Source: Thermoflexus hugenholtzii JAD2 (GTDB lineage: Bacteria; Chloroflexota; Anaerolineae; Thermoflexales; Thermoflexaceae). From it: a stretch of 64,000 bases of DNA. The position numbers were made by a program, and so were the translations under genes. The DNA is taken from assembly GCF_900187885.1 (NCBI RefSeq), contig NZ_FYEK01000035.1:1-64000 (forward strand), written 5' to 3'. Below, one piece after another: positions 17,551-26,486 of the stretch; position 1 is the first letter of the stretch; each line of letters opens with the position of its first letter. The notes beneath the pieces are model-generated. The model ran no database searches. It was not told the DNA's origin and saw only the letters and a list, made by a program, of their open reading frames with translations.

Positions 17551-18249
17551 TCAATCTTCAGAGAAGGGCATTTCATCGGCTTCGCGCTTGGGAGAAGGAG
17601 AGGCTTCGCTATGCTCCAGAAGCCCGAGGACCAGCAGATGGGCCAAGGCGCTGAGCCAGAGGTTGCCGGTGAGGCTGAAGAGGACGGTAGCGGCCAGGAC
17701 ACCGCCCCAGACGCAAGGCCCGGGCGGATCCCCTCCCCGCACCCTTAGGCCTCGAGCCGCCCCCCACCAGATCCCAAAGGCCATCCAGGCAACCGGAAGG
17801 GGATCCGAGACCCCTGCCGCCCATAGAACCCCCCGCCACAGTCCCAGCATGGCCTCCCGCCCCAGCCCCATGGGGAGAGCCTCGAAAGCTCGAAGCGCCG
17901 ACCTCCGGGAGGAAGCCGGCCGGTGCAACCCGGCCAGGCGAAGGACGAGGACCGTGATCCCACTATACAGCGCGGTCAGGCCCAGGCCGCGCGCCCAGTC
18001 AGCGACGGACCAGCCCAGGAAGGCACCGGGGGCCAGGGGCACGGGGCCGATCAGCCCGACCTCCCGCAGGCTGAGCCAGCCCTGCTGCAGGACAATGAGC
18101 AAGGGCAACAGCCCATAGAGAAAGGGCGCGATCCCCTCCAGAAGCAGCCGCCCCCAACCCGGTGCCCGGCGGACGACGAGGGGGGAGACACGCTCCAGAA
18201 CCAAGGCCAGAACCGCCGCCAGCCCCGACAGGATCCCGGCCGACATCAT
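17551..18249 (-). CDS. Membrane protein of unknown function, partner of the histidine kinase
   Basis: 232 residues with about six hydrophobic segments (for example ILSGLAAVLALVLE, GIAPFLYGLLPLLIVL, GVLAATVLFSLTGNLWLSALAHLLVLGLL). No family is recognised. The arrangement of helices, with a terminal LTGNLWLSALAH element, faintly recalls CPBP-type intramembrane proteases, but the diagnostic EExxxR motif is not seen. The start codon overlaps the end of the upstream histidine-kinase gene by 4 nt (ATGA, 18246-18249), so the two are translationally coupled. It may be an accessory of the kinase. The soluble tail after the last helix is acidic and serine-rich. Confidence 0.7.
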   Translation of the reverse strand: MMSAGILSGLAAVLALVLERVSPLVVRRAPGWGRLLLEGIAPFLYGLLPLLIVLQQGWLSLREVGLIGPVPLAPGAFLGWSVADWARGLGLTALYSGITVLVLRLAGLHRPASSRRSALRAFEALPMGLGREAMLGLWRGVLWAAGVSDPLPVAWMAFGIWWGAARGLRVRGGDPPGPCVWGGVLAATVLFSLTGNLWLSALAHLLVLGLLEHSEASPSPKREADEMPFSED

Positions 18250-20051
18250 GGCGTATCCGGGGGCGAGGGCTCCGAGCTGAGGGCTGCCCGGGCGAGGGGC
18301 ACCTCCAGCCGCACCCGGGTGCCTTGGCCCGGGGCGGACTCCACCTCCAGCACGCCGTTCAGCAGCTCCGCCCGCTCGAGCATGTTGAGCATCCCCATGC
18401 TGCCCCGACGGGCGTAGTCCGCCCGCAGCGCCTGAGGGTCGAAACCCTGGCCGTCATCCTCTACTCCCACCTGTAGCCGGTCCCCTTCCACCCGCACCCG
18501 TACCCAGACGTTCCGCGGCTCGGCGTGCTTGCGGGCGTTGTTGATGGCTTCCTCGATGATCGAAAAGACCAACCCCTTTGCGTTGGGATCCAGGAGCCGA
18601 TCCACCTCCGGATCCACCTCCAGGTGGATGGCGAAGGGCTCCGTCTCCTGGAGCTTCTCCGCGAGATGGGTGAGGGCGGCCATCAGCCCCTGGGATTCCA
18701 GGATCAGCGGGCGCAGGCGGAAGAGGAAGTGGCGCAGCTCCTGCACTGCCTGGCGGGCCATCTGCTCGGCTTTCTCCAGCTCCGCCGGCAGCTGAGCCGG
18801 ATCATGCTGGAGAAACCGCTGCAGGAAGTTCAACCGCATGGCCAGGGCCGCCACGCTCTGGGTCGGGCCGTCGTGGAGCTCCCGAGCGAGCCGCCGCCGG
18901 GCCTCCTCCTCCACCTCCACCAGGCGCTCCTTCTCCCGCTGAAGGGTGTGATACAGCAGGGCGTTCTGCAACGCGATCGAGGCATGGGTGGCGATGATCC
19001 GCAATAGATCCTGTCGTTCCCCTGTGAACGCCTGGGGATCCGGGCTCCCGATCACGAGCGCCCCATAGCGCTCCGGCCCGATCCCCAGGGGAAGGATCAG
19101 CGCGGCCCGGGCGATGCGCATGACCACCAGACGACCGAGCTCAGGGTCCTGGGCGGGTTGAGAGAGAAGAACCGGCTCCCCCCGCTCCAGGGCCTCCCGA
19201 AGCCCCCCCTCTAGGCCGAGAAGCTGCATGCGCTCATCCCGAGGGGGCAAGCGACGGGCGGCGGCGATACGCATCCCCTCCGGCTCCAGCAGGGCGATGA
19301 ACATCGGCGGGACCGGATGCCCGGTGCCCCGGAACAGGCTCTCGCTGGCCTCGAGGGCGGCGTGGAGGATTTCCTCGGCCCGCCGCATCTGCCCCAGGGC
19401 CGCGGCCAGCTCGAAGATGCCCTGGAGCTGCTGGCGGATCTGAGCCAGCTGCCGGCGCTGGCTCACCTCCCGCGCCCGGAGCTCCCGCAGGATCTCCCGC
19501 TTCAGGCGGTCGCCGACGATCCCGGTGAGCAATGCCCCTAACCCCAGCACGCTGCCTGCGATCAGGAGGGTGGACAGGCTCAGCCCTTCCCCGCCCCGAA
19601 GGCCCTCCCAGAGGGCCAGGCCCCCGAACAGGCCGAGGGTCACCAGCTCTCCCGCCCACCAGCCCATCCGCAACGCGGCGGTCACAATGGGCAGGAACGC
19701 GAAGAACAACAACGGGCTCCGCAGTCCGCCTGTGAGGGCGATGAAGGAGAGCGTCACCAGCGTATCCCCCGCCAGGGTGATGGAAGGCAAGGGCAGCGGG
19801 GAGCGCACGAAAAGCAGGGCCAGCAGCACCAAGAAATTATAGATCCCGGTGAGGGCGAGCAGCGCCACGAAGGCCATCTCCGAGGCCCGCCACGAGCTCT
19901 GGTTCAGGACGGCGCCCAGGGCCATGGCAACGATGAGGAGCCAGCGCAGGTTCCCCAGGATCCAATCCAGATCCTTCGAGGAAGGCCTCCGGTCCTCCAT
20001 CCCGGTCGCCGCGATCTCCACGGACTCCGCCGGCGTCACGCGCATGCGCAT
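18246..20051 (-). CDS. NarL/DesK-type sensor histidine kinase with membrane and GAF sensor domains
   Basis: 601 residues. About 30-165 contain five or six transmembrane helices (LLIVAMALGAVLN, LALTGIYNFLVLLALLFV). A coiled linker leads to a GAF-like domain (~215-370). HisKA_3 has its phospho-acceptor His in RRLARELHDGPTQS near residue 390, and a HATPase domain ends the protein (NARKHAEPRNVWVRV, VEDDGQGFD, GSMGMLNMLERAELL). This class phosphorylates LuxR/NarL-type response regulators, but none is encoded in this window, so it is an orphan here. GGTGGA lies about 5 nt before the first ATG. The ligand is unknown; a GAF plus membrane sensor could read redox state or membrane condition. Confidence 0.9.
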   Translation of the reverse strand: MRMRVTPAESVEIAATGMEDRRPSSKDLDWILGNLRWLLIVAMALGAVLNQSSWRASEMAFVALLALTGIYNFLVLLALLFVRSPLPLPSITLAGDTLVTLSFIALTGGLRSPLLFFAFLPIVTAALRMGWWAGELVTLGLFGGLALWEGLRGGEGLSLSTLLIAGSVLGLGALLTGIVGDRLKREILRELRAREVSQRRQLAQIRQQLQGIFELAAALGQMRRAEEILHAALEASESLFRGTGHPVPPMFIALLEPEGMRIAAARRLPPRDERMQLLGLEGGLREALERGEPVLLSQPAQDPELGRLVVMRIARAALILPLGIGPERYGALVIGSPDPQAFTGERQDLLRIIATHASIALQNALLYHTLQREKERLVEVEEEARRRLARELHDGPTQSVAALAMRLNFLQRFLQHDPAQLPAELEKAEQMARQAVQELRHFLFRLRPLILESQGLMAALTHLAEKLQETEPFAIHLEVDPEVDRLLDPNAKGLVFSIIEEAINNARKHAEPRNVWVRVRVEGDRLQVGVEDDGQGFDPQALRADYARRGSMGMLNMLERAELLNGVLEVESAPGQGTRVRLEVPLARAALSSEPSPPDTP

Positions 20052-20369
20052 CCGGATCCACCCGCAGGCTCTCCGAGATCCCTGGTCGCTTCAGGGAAAC
20101 CGCTGCGGACCACTTCCCCAAAGCCTGGCGTGTAACTCCATCCTAATCGAAAGCCCGGAAATCGGCTATAGGGCCGATCCCGGACCGCGGCGTTCCGGCC
20201 CGGCCCCAGGACGAAGCGAGCGATCCTCCATCGGAGCGGCAACCCGCACGCCTTCCCCGAAACCGAAGCGCTCTGGTCCTGAGCGAGAGCGCCCTCCCCT
20301 GGTATGATTGGGGGAAAGCGGGGGTTGATCCCCGAACGGCATCCAGAGGTCGGGAGGACGGAACAGACC
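20052..20369. other. Divergent intergenic region, histidine kinase / ppc
   Basis: 318 bases. The right end holds the ppc promoter and ribosome-binding site. The rest is GC-rich with small palindromic stretches (for example around 20150-20175). No gene, RNA or clear kinase promoter could be recognised. Confidence 0.5.
20300..20308 (+). promoter_or_regulatory. Extended -10 promoter candidate of ppc
   Basis: TGGTATGAT at 20300-20308 matches the extended -10 pattern (TG-N-TATGAT). No good -35 is present 17 nt upstream, as is common with extended -10 promoters. Transcription would start near 20315, about 55 nt before the ppc ATG. Confidence 0.5.
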
Positions 20370-23099
20370 ATGCTCGGCGATCAGCCTTTGCGACGCGACA
20401 TCCACCTGCTGGGGGATCTGCTGGGGGAGGTGATCCGAGAGCAGGCCGGGGTGGAGGGCTTCGAGCTGGAGGAGGAGGTCCGCCGGCTCTCCCGCACCCG
20501 GCGCGCAGGGGATGCGACCGCGGAAGGGAAGCTCCGCACCTTGCTGGAAGGCCTGGGGCCGTCGGAGCTGCGGGTGATCGCCCGGGCTTTCACCATCTTC
20601 TTCGACCTGGCCAACCTGGCGGAGGACCGTCACCGGGTGCGGGTGTTGCGGGCGCGGGAACAGGCGGCCCATCCGGGGCCGCGCCCCGAATCCCTGGTCG
20701 AGGCCTTCCAGCGGATCCGTGCGGCAGGCGTCTCCCCCGAGGCGGTGCGACGGCTTCTCCAAGCGTTCGCCATCGAGCCGGTGTTCACCGCCCATCCGAC
20801 GGAGGCGAAACGGCGGACGGTGCGGGGGATCCTGGGGCGGATCCGGGCGATCCTGGCCGAGCTGGACGCCCCGGATCGGCTGCCCCGGGAGCGGGAGGAG
20901 CTGCTCCGGCGGCTGCGGGCGGAGCTCACCACGCTCTGGCAGACCGACCTCACCCGGGTGCGTCGTCCCTCGGTGATGGACGAGGTGGAGAACGGCCTCT
21001 CGTTCTTCGTCCGCACCCTGTGGTCGCTGACCCCGCGGCTGTATCGGGAGTTCCAGGCAGCCCTGCAGGCCAGCTACCCGGAGATCCCGGATCCGCCTCC
21101 CCTGTTTCTGCGGTTCGGCTCGTGGATCGGTGGGGATCGGGACGGCAACCCCCGGGTCACGGCGGAGGTGACCGCCCAAACCCTGCGACGCCACCGCCAG
21201 GTCGCCCTCTCCCTGCACCTCCAGCAGGCCCGGGAGCTGTTCGTCGCCCTCGGGGTCTCCACCCGCCAGGCTCCCGTTTCCCCGGCCCTGGCCCAGGCCC
21301 TGGCGGACGCCGAGGCCCGCTGGCCGGCGATCCGGGAGCGCCTCTCGGCCCTCTCCCCTTATGAGGTTTACCGGCGGTGGATCTCGGTGATCGCCTGGCG
21401 CCTGGAGCAAACCCTGGCCTGGGACCCGATGAGCGAACCGCCCCCGGAGGGCGCCTATCGATCGGCCCGGGAGCTGGTCGAGGACCTGGACCGAATGTGG
21501 GAGAGCCTGATGGCCCACCGTGGGGCCCGGATCGCCGAGGGGCTCCTCTGGGACTGGCGGATCCAGGCGCAGGTGTTCGGGTTCCACATCGCCCGGCTGG
21601 ATGTCCGGCAGGAGGCCCGCCGCCACGCGGAGGCGATCGCCGAGCTGCTGGCCGCCGCAGGGATCGGCGTGGATTTCACCCGCCTCCCCGAGGAGGAGCA
21701 GCTCGCGCTGCTGACGGAGACCTTGCCCCGGGCGGGATCCATTGCGGCCCAGGCGAACGCCTCCCCGGAGACCGCCGAGGTCCTCGCGGTGTTCCGTCTG
21801 CTGCGCCGGGCCGCAGCGGCCTACGGTCCGGAGTCCCTGGGACCCTATATCATCAGCATGGCCCGGGGGGCGGCGGATGTGCTGGCGGTGCTGTGGCTGA
21901 TGAGCGCCGCGAACGACCTCTCCGAGCCACCGGCCTTCCTCCGGGTGGCGCCGTTGTTCGAGAGCATCGGCACCCTGCGGGAGGCCCCGCGCATCCTGGC
22001 GCGCATCCTCGCCTGGCCGCTCTACCGAGCGCACCTGAAGCGCCAGGGGGATCATCAGATCGTGATGGTCGGCTATTCCGACAGCACCAAGGACGGTGGG
22101 TATCTGGCGGCGGCCTGGGCCCTCTACCGGGCCCAGGCGGAGATCGTCCGGGTGGCCCGGGCCTATGGGGTCACCCTCACCTTCTTCCACGGCCGGGGAG
22201 GGGCGCTGGGGCGGGGTGGCGGCCCGGCCGCCCGGAGCATCCTCGGCCTCCCGCCGGACGCGGTGGCGGGACGGCTTCGCATGACGGAACAGGGGGAGGT
22301 CCTGGCGGAGCGCTACGACGACCCCCACATCGCCCATCGGCACTTAGAGCAGGTGATCGGGGCCACCCTGCTGGTCTCCGCGCTCCCCTCCCCAGAGCCT
22401 CAGGAAGCCTGGATGGAGGCGATGGAACAGATGAGCGAGGCCGCCTATCGCGCCTACCGGGAGCTGCTGGAAGCTCCGGGGTTCCTCACCTACTTCGAAC
22501 ACGCCACTCCCATCGACGGCATCGAGCAACTGCCCATCGCCTCCCGTCCGCCTCGCCGGCGACCGGAGCGGCGACTCGAGGAGTTGCGGGCCATCCCCTG
22601 GGTGTTCTCCTGGACCCAGAACCGTCACCTGCTCCCCGGATGGTTCGGGCTGGGGTCCGGAGTGGAAGCCTTCGTCCGGCAGGCAGGCCCCGCCGGATGG
22701 CAACGCCTGGAGGAGATGCACCAGCGCTGGCCGTTCTTCCGGGCGGTCCTGGCGGACGCCGCCCTGGCGCTGGCGAAGACCGATCTCGGGATCGCCCGGG
22801 CCTACGCCGAGCTGGTCCCGGACCCGGCCGCGCGGGAGGCCATCTGGTCCCGGATTGAGGGAGAATATTACCGGACCCGCCGAGCGATCCTGCGCATCAC
22901 CGGCCTGCCGGACCTGCTGGAGGACATCCCCTGGCTGAAGCGCTCCATCCAGGTTCGGAACCCTTACGTGGATCCGTTGAATTTCATCCAGATCCTCCTG
23001 CTTCGGCGCTGGCGGGAGCAACCGGAGGCGGAGGAGCTCCGGGAGGCCCTGTGGCTCACCATCCAAGGCGTCGCCGCGGGCCTGCGCACCACCGGGTAG
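20370..23099 (+). CDS. ppc: Phosphoenolpyruvate carboxylase
   Basis: 909 residues from ATG 20370, which has GGGAGGACGG upstream; an earlier in-frame ATG at 20304 lacks such a signal. It carboxylates PEP to oxaloacetate, refilling the TCA cycle. The catalytic His is in VFTAHPTEAKRRT. The second signature VMVGYSDSTKDGGYL and the mobile-loop signature FFHGRGGALGRGGGP are intact. The C-terminus reads GVAAGLRTTG, matching the conserved end needed for activity. Length is the normal bacterial size. It is a single gene between a divergent kinase and convergent adenine deaminase. Confidence 0.97.
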   Translation: MLGDQPLRRDIHLLGDLLGEVIREQAGVEGFELEEEVRRLSRTRRAGDATAEGKLRTLLEGLGPSELRVIARAFTIFFDLANLAEDRHRVRVLRAREQAAHPGPRPESLVEAFQRIRAAGVSPEAVRRLLQAFAIEPVFTAHPTEAKRRTVRGILGRIRAILAELDAPDRLPREREELLRRLRAELTTLWQTDLTRVRRPSVMDEVENGLSFFVRTLWSLTPRLYREFQAALQASYPEIPDPPPLFLRFGSWIGGDRDGNPRVTAEVTAQTLRRHRQVALSLHLQQARELFVALGVSTRQAPVSPALAQALADAEARWPAIRERLSALSPYEVYRRWISVIAWRLEQTLAWDPMSEPPPEGAYRSARELVEDLDRMWESLMAHRGARIAEGLLWDWRIQAQVFGFHIARLDVRQEARRHAEAIAELLAAAGIGVDFTRLPEEEQLALLTETLPRAGSIAAQANASPETAEVLAVFRLLRRAAAAYGPESLGPYIISMARGAADVLAVLWLMSAANDLSEPPAFLRVAPLFESIGTLREAPRILARILAWPLYRAHLKRQGDHQIVMVGYSDSTKDGGYLAAAWALYRAQAEIVRVARAYGVTLTFFHGRGGALGRGGGPAARSILGLPPDAVAGRLRMTEQGEVLAERYDDPHIAHRHLEQVIGATLLVSALPSPEPQEAWMEAMEQMSEAAYRAYRELLEAPGFLTYFEHATPIDGIEQLPIASRPPRRRPERRLEELRAIPWVFSWTQNRHLLPGWFGLGSGVEAFVRQAGPAGWQRLEEMHQRWPFFRAVLADAALALAKTDLGIARAYAELVPDPAAREAIWSRIEGEYYRTRRAILRITGLPDLLEDIPWLKRSIQVRNPYVDPLNFIQILLLRRWREQPEAEELREALWLTIQGVAAGLRTTG

Positions 23100-23125
23100 A
23101 GCGTGTCCCCATCCCGCTCAGCAAT

Positions 23126-23141
23126 GAATGTCGGCCTACAA
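23126..23141 (+). repeat. Palindromic intergenic motif, copy B
   Basis: GAATGTCGGCCTACAA at 23126-23141, between the convergent ppc and adenine deaminase genes, differs from copy A at 17250-17265 in only two positions. Confidence 0.45.
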
Positions 23142-23146
23142 AGCGA

Positions 23147-23179
23147 GAGGGGCCAGGACCTCACGCTCCCTGGCCCCTC
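23147..23179. terminator. Hairpin between convergent ppc and adenine deaminase genes
   Basis: Perfect 11-bp stem (23147-23157 with 23169-23179). It lies 48 nt after the ppc stop and directly against the adenine deaminase stop. There is no long T-run on either side. Placement suggests a shared bidirectional terminator. Confidence 0.6.
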
Positions 23180-23186
23180 CGTGCCT

Positions 23187-24902
23187 TCACGACTCTTCCA
23201 GGAAGAGGGGGATCCGCTCGAAGCGGTTGACGTCCACCAGCCCGATGTCCGTGATCTTGAGCTCGGGGATCACCTCCAGGGCCAGGAAGCTCAGGGTCAT
23301 CAGGGGGTTGGGCAGCTCGCTCCCCAGGGCCCGGGCCGCCTGCAACACCTCATCCATCTGCCGCCGCACCGTCTCGATGGACTGGTCAGACATCAGCCCG
23401 GCGATGGGCAAAGGCACGAGGGCCAGCACCCGTTCGCCCTCGGCTGCGGCCATGCCTCCGCCGGCCCCGGCCACAGCGCGGGCCGCCGTCAACATGGAGA
23501 CGTCGTCCGCCCCTACCACCACCAGGTTGTGGTGATCGTGGGCCACGGAGGAGGCCAGGGCGCCCCGGCGCAGCCCCATCCCCTTCACGAACCCCAGGCC
23601 CATCTGCCCGGTCGCCCGGTGGCGCTCGATCACCGCGATCTTCAGCAGATCGCGCGCCGGGTCCGCCACCGCCTCCCCGTCCAGGATCCGTGCCTCCTCG
23701 ATCAAGTGGCGGGTGATCAACTGGTCTGGGATGACCCCAATCACGTGGATCCGCCGCCCCTGGGCCGGAATGCGGAAGCTCACGCGGTCCCAGGCGACGT
23801 TCATGGTGCCCCGGAGGGCCACCTTCCGGTTGACGGGTTCCCAGAGGGGGCGGCCGTTCTCGGCCACTTGCACCCCGTGGCGGAAGACCATCTCCGGCCG
23901 GAGATCGTAGAGGTCCGAGAACACCACCAGGTCCGCCACGCGCCCCGGGGCGATGGCCCCCCGGTCGTGGAGCCGGAAATGCTCGGCCGGGTTGAGGGTG
24001 GCCATCTGGATAGCGATCACCGGATCCAGCCCCAGGCGGACCGCTTTGCGGATCAGGAAGTCGATGTGGCCTTCGTCCAGCAGATCCGCCGGGTGACGGT
24101 CGTCCGTGCAGAAGCAGAAGCGACGGCTGTTGGCCGGGGTGATGGCCGGGAGGAGATCCGCCAGATTGCGGGCCACTGAGGACTCCCGGACGAAGACATA
24201 CATCCCCAGGCGGGCCTTCTCCCGGGCCTCCTCCGCCGTGGTGCATTCATGGTCGGAAGTGATCCCTGCGGCCGCATAGGCCACCAGATCCCGTCCGGTG
24301 AGCTGCGGCGCGTGGCCGTCACGGACCACGTGGGCGAAGGCCCGGAGCTTATCCAGCACGACGGGATCGCCCTGGATCACGCCGGGGTAGTTCATCATCT
24401 CCGCCAGCCCCAGCACCCAGGGGCTGGAGAGCATCGGCTGCAGATCATACCAGTAGAGGGCGGCACCGGAGGTCTCCAGAGGGGAGGCGGGGACGCAGGA
24501 GGGGAGCATCACGAAGACGCTCAGCGGATTGTATTTGGCGGCGTTCAGCATGTAGCGGATGCCATCCAGGCCCAGGACGTTGGCGATCTCGTGGGGGTCA
24601 ATGATCACCGTGGTGGTGCCGTGGGGGACGACGGCGCGGGCGAACTCCGGCGGGGGGACCATGCTGCTCTCGATGTGGACGTGGGCGTCGATGAAGCCGG
24701 GGGCCACGAAGCGGCCTTTGAGATCGATCACCTCCCGGGCGGTGTAACCCTCCCCGATGCCCACGATGTATCCCCCATGGATCGCGATGTCCGCCTCATA
24801 GACCTCACCCGTGAACACGTTGACCAGACGCCCTCCCTTGAGGAGCAGGTCAGCCGGCTCCTGACCGCGCGCCAGGCGGATCCGATGGGCCAGCTCCATC
24901 AT
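23187..24902 (-). CDS. ade: Adenine deaminase (AdeC/Ade family)
   Basis: 571 residues. It deaminates adenine to hypoxanthine for purine salvage. This is the amidohydrolase-superfamily type: the metal-binding HVHIESSM motif follows the first strand (VAPGFIDAHVHIE), then PHGTTTVIIDPHEIANVLG, HAPQLTGRDLVAYAAAGI (with SDHE), and FCTDDRHPADL supplying the last metal ligand. The C-terminal domain has SSVAHDHHNLVVVG and AAAEGERVLALVPLPIAGLMSD, split across motifs, as in Ade. Length is as usual (~570-590). Two overlapping ATG codons (24902, 24899) follow GGAGGAG; the second has the better spacing. Monocistronic. Confidence 0.96.
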   Translation of the reverse strand: MMELAHRIRLARGQEPADLLLKGGRLVNVFTGEVYEADIAIHGGYIVGIGEGYTAREVIDLKGRFVAPGFIDAHVHIESSMVPPPEFARAVVPHGTTTVIIDPHEIANVLGLDGIRYMLNAAKYNPLSVFVMLPSCVPASPLETSGAALYWYDLQPMLSSPWVLGLAEMMNYPGVIQGDPVVLDKLRAFAHVVRDGHAPQLTGRDLVAYAAAGITSDHECTTAEEAREKARLGMYVFVRESSVARNLADLLPAITPANSRRFCFCTDDRHPADLLDEGHIDFLIRKAVRLGLDPVIAIQMATLNPAEHFRLHDRGAIAPGRVADLVVFSDLYDLRPEMVFRHGVQVAENGRPLWEPVNRKVALRGTMNVAWDRVSFRIPAQGRRIHVIGVIPDQLITRHLIEEARILDGEAVADPARDLLKIAVIERHRATGQMGLGFVKGMGLRRGALASSVAHDHHNLVVVGADDVSMLTAARAVAGAGGGMAAAEGERVLALVPLPIAGLMSDQSIETVRRQMDEVLQAARALGSELPNPLMTLSFLALEVIPELKITDIGLVDVNRFERIPLFLEES

Positions 24903-24930
24903 ACGCTCCTCCTTCCCCCAATTTTTTCCG

Positions 24931-24960
24931 ATTATATGCGCTCCACCGGCCTTCTGCGAA
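24931..24960 (-). promoter_or_regulatory. Promoter of adenine deaminase
   Basis: On the minus strand a perfect TATAAT (24936-24931) lies 18 nt after TTCGCA (24960-24955). The transcript would start near 24924, giving a ~22-nt leader with GGAGGAG before the ATG pair. Confidence 0.65.
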
Positions 24961-25133
24961 CCCGATCCTCCCTATCGTCAGGACCTTCCGGTCCCCCGAG
25001 ACCACAGGCGACAAGGTCCAGGCGACCCGGCGGATCGCCGAAACCGGCTATCCCCCGCGGGTCCCCACCCCGCGATGGATCCCGGCCCGACTCCTCCCAC
25101 CGGCTTCGATTGCCGAGCCTACGGTCCACAAAA

Positions 25134-25155
25134 AATTAAGCAAATTTGCTTAATT
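25134..25155. promoter_or_regulatory. 22-bp perfect palindrome, candidate repressor operator of the heme operon
   Basis: A perfect AT-rich inverted repeat with half-site AATTAAGCAAA occupies 25134-25155. It overlaps the -35 box (25146-25151) of the promoter before hemA. This size, symmetry and position are those of a dimeric repressor site. The cognate regulator is not in the window and cannot be named. Confidence 0.75.
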
Positions 25156-25174
25156 AGCGACATAAATATAGAAT
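25146..25174 (+). promoter_or_regulatory. Promoter of the heme operon
   Basis: TTGCTT (25146-25151) and TAGAAT (25169-25174) are spaced by 17 nt. The predicted start near 25181 gives a ~28-nt leader ending in a G-rich ribosome-binding site before the hemA ATG at 25209. The -35 is embedded in the palindrome. Confidence 0.75.
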
Positions 25175-25208
25175 TTCGCCTGATCCCGACAGAGGGGGTG
25201 GATGGGGG

Positions 25209-26486
25209 ATGTCGGGGCCTGGCGGGGAGATCTTCGGCGTGGGGACCCACCGGCGGGCGAGCGTTTCAGCCGGGGGATTCGGGTTTCCCCCGGAGCAGGT
25301 GCGGGCGTGGCTTTCGGCGTTGCGCGCGGGCGGATTGCCCGAAGCCGTGGTCCTGAGCACCTGCGAACGGTTGGAGATCTACGGGGTCGGCACGGCGGAC
25401 GTCGCGGCCGCGTTCCTGCAGCAGGCCCTGGGCATGGGATCCCCCCTCCCCTTGACCCGATGGGCCGGATCGACGGCCGTCCGTCATCTGTTCCGGGTGG
25501 CCGCCGGCCTGGATTCCACCGCGGTGGGCGAGCCGGAGATCCTCGGACAGGTGCGGGAAGCCCTGACCCTCGCTCGGGAGGCCGGGACGGTCGGTGCGAT
25601 CCTGGGCCCGCTGTTCGACCGGGCCATCGCCCTGGGCCGGGCGGTGCGTTCCCGCACGGACCTGGGGCGCTTCCCTTCCTCCCTGGCCGCCCTGGCCGTC
25701 CAGGAGATCCGGGAACGTGTGGGGCTGGCCGGCAAACGGATCCTGGTGGTGGGGGCTGGGGCGATGGGGAGCGCTGTGGTGCGGGCGGTGGGGCGGGACC
25801 GGCCGCTTCGTCTTCGGGTGCTCAGCCGCACCCTGGAACGGGCGCGCCAGCTGGCCGAACCCGCGGGCGGGGAGGCCGGGACCCTGACGGATCTGATCTC
25901 CAGTCTGATCGAAGCGGATGTGGCCTTCATGGCCCTGGCCATCCCTCAGCCGATCCTCTCCGGCCCGGAGCTCCACGCGGTGGCGCACGGACGGGGCGCG
26001 GCGTCGACGGATCCCCTGTGGCTGGTGGATCTGGGAGCCCCGCCGAACGTGGACCCGCAGGCCGAGCTCCCGCCTTCCATCTGTCGGATCGGCCTGGAGG
26101 ATCTGCAGGCCCGTGGGAACGCGCGCCGGCAGCGGCTGGAGGCCGCGATCGCGCAGGCCGAGGCGATGGTGGAGGCAGCGGTGCGGGAGTGGGAGGCCGC
26201 GCAACGGAGCCGGGCCGTCGGCCCGCTCATCGCCCGCCTGGAACGCCGGGCGGAGGCGATCCGCCAGCAGGAGCTGGCGTGGCTGTGGCCGAAGCTGGGA
26301 GAGCTCACCCCCGCCCAGCGCGCCCGCATCGAGCAGTTCGCCCACCGGCTGGTCCGCAAGCTGCTGCACGCTCCCCTCATCGGCCTGAAGCAGGCGGCCG
26401 GGGATCCGCAAGCCCTGGCGCTGTTCCAGGCCTTGTGGCAGCTGGAGGACGATTCCTTCTCTTCGGACGGAGGGGCCTCGCCGTGA
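25209..26486 (+). CDS. hemA: Glutamyl-tRNA reductase
   Basis: 425 residues. It reduces Glu-tRNA(Glu) with NADPH to glutamate-1-semialdehyde, the first committed step of C5-pathway tetrapyrrole synthesis. The catalytic Cys52 is in LSTCERLEIY. AGLDSTAVGEPEILGQV is the substrate-site signature, and ILVVGAGAMGS near residue 178 is the NADPH-binding loop. The C-terminal ~100 residues form the spinal-helix dimerisation domain. It is the first gene of the heme operon. Its tRNA substrate would be supplied by gltX at 47086 in the same window. The stop overlaps the hemC start by 4 nt. Confidence 0.97.
   Translation: MSGPGGEIFGVGTHRRASVSAGGFGFPPEQVRAWLSALRAGGLPEAVVLSTCERLEIYGVGTADVAAAFLQQALGMGSPLPLTRWAGSTAVRHLFRVAAGLDSTAVGEPEILGQVREALTLAREAGTVGAILGPLFDRAIALGRAVRSRTDLGRFPSSLAALAVQEIRERVGLAGKRILVVGAGAMGSAVVRAVGRDRPLRLRVLSRTLERARQLAEPAGGEAGTLTDLISSLIEADVAFMALAIPQPILSGPELHAVAHGRGAASTDPLWLVDLGAPPNVDPQAELPPSICRIGLEDLQARGNARRQRLEAAIAQAEAMVEAAVREWEAAQRSRAVGPLIARLERRAEAIRQQELAWLWPKLGELTPAQRARIEQFAHRLVRKLLHAPLIGLKQAAGDPQALALFQALWQLEDDSFSSDGGASP

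Larger units (their letters stand above)
24903..25208. other. Divergent regulatory region, adenine deaminase / heme operon
   Basis: 306 bases holding the two promoters and the palindromic operator listed separately. The central part (about 24961-25120) is GC-rich and featureless to me. The hemA-proximal 60 bases are sharply AT-rich compared with the rest of the window. Confidence 0.7.

Noticed and set aside
25202-26482. In-frame 5' extension of hemC through the whole of hemA
   Set aside because: The extension translates to low-complexity Gly/Arg/Pro sequence; the GTG at 26483 and the family N-terminus mark the real hemC start.
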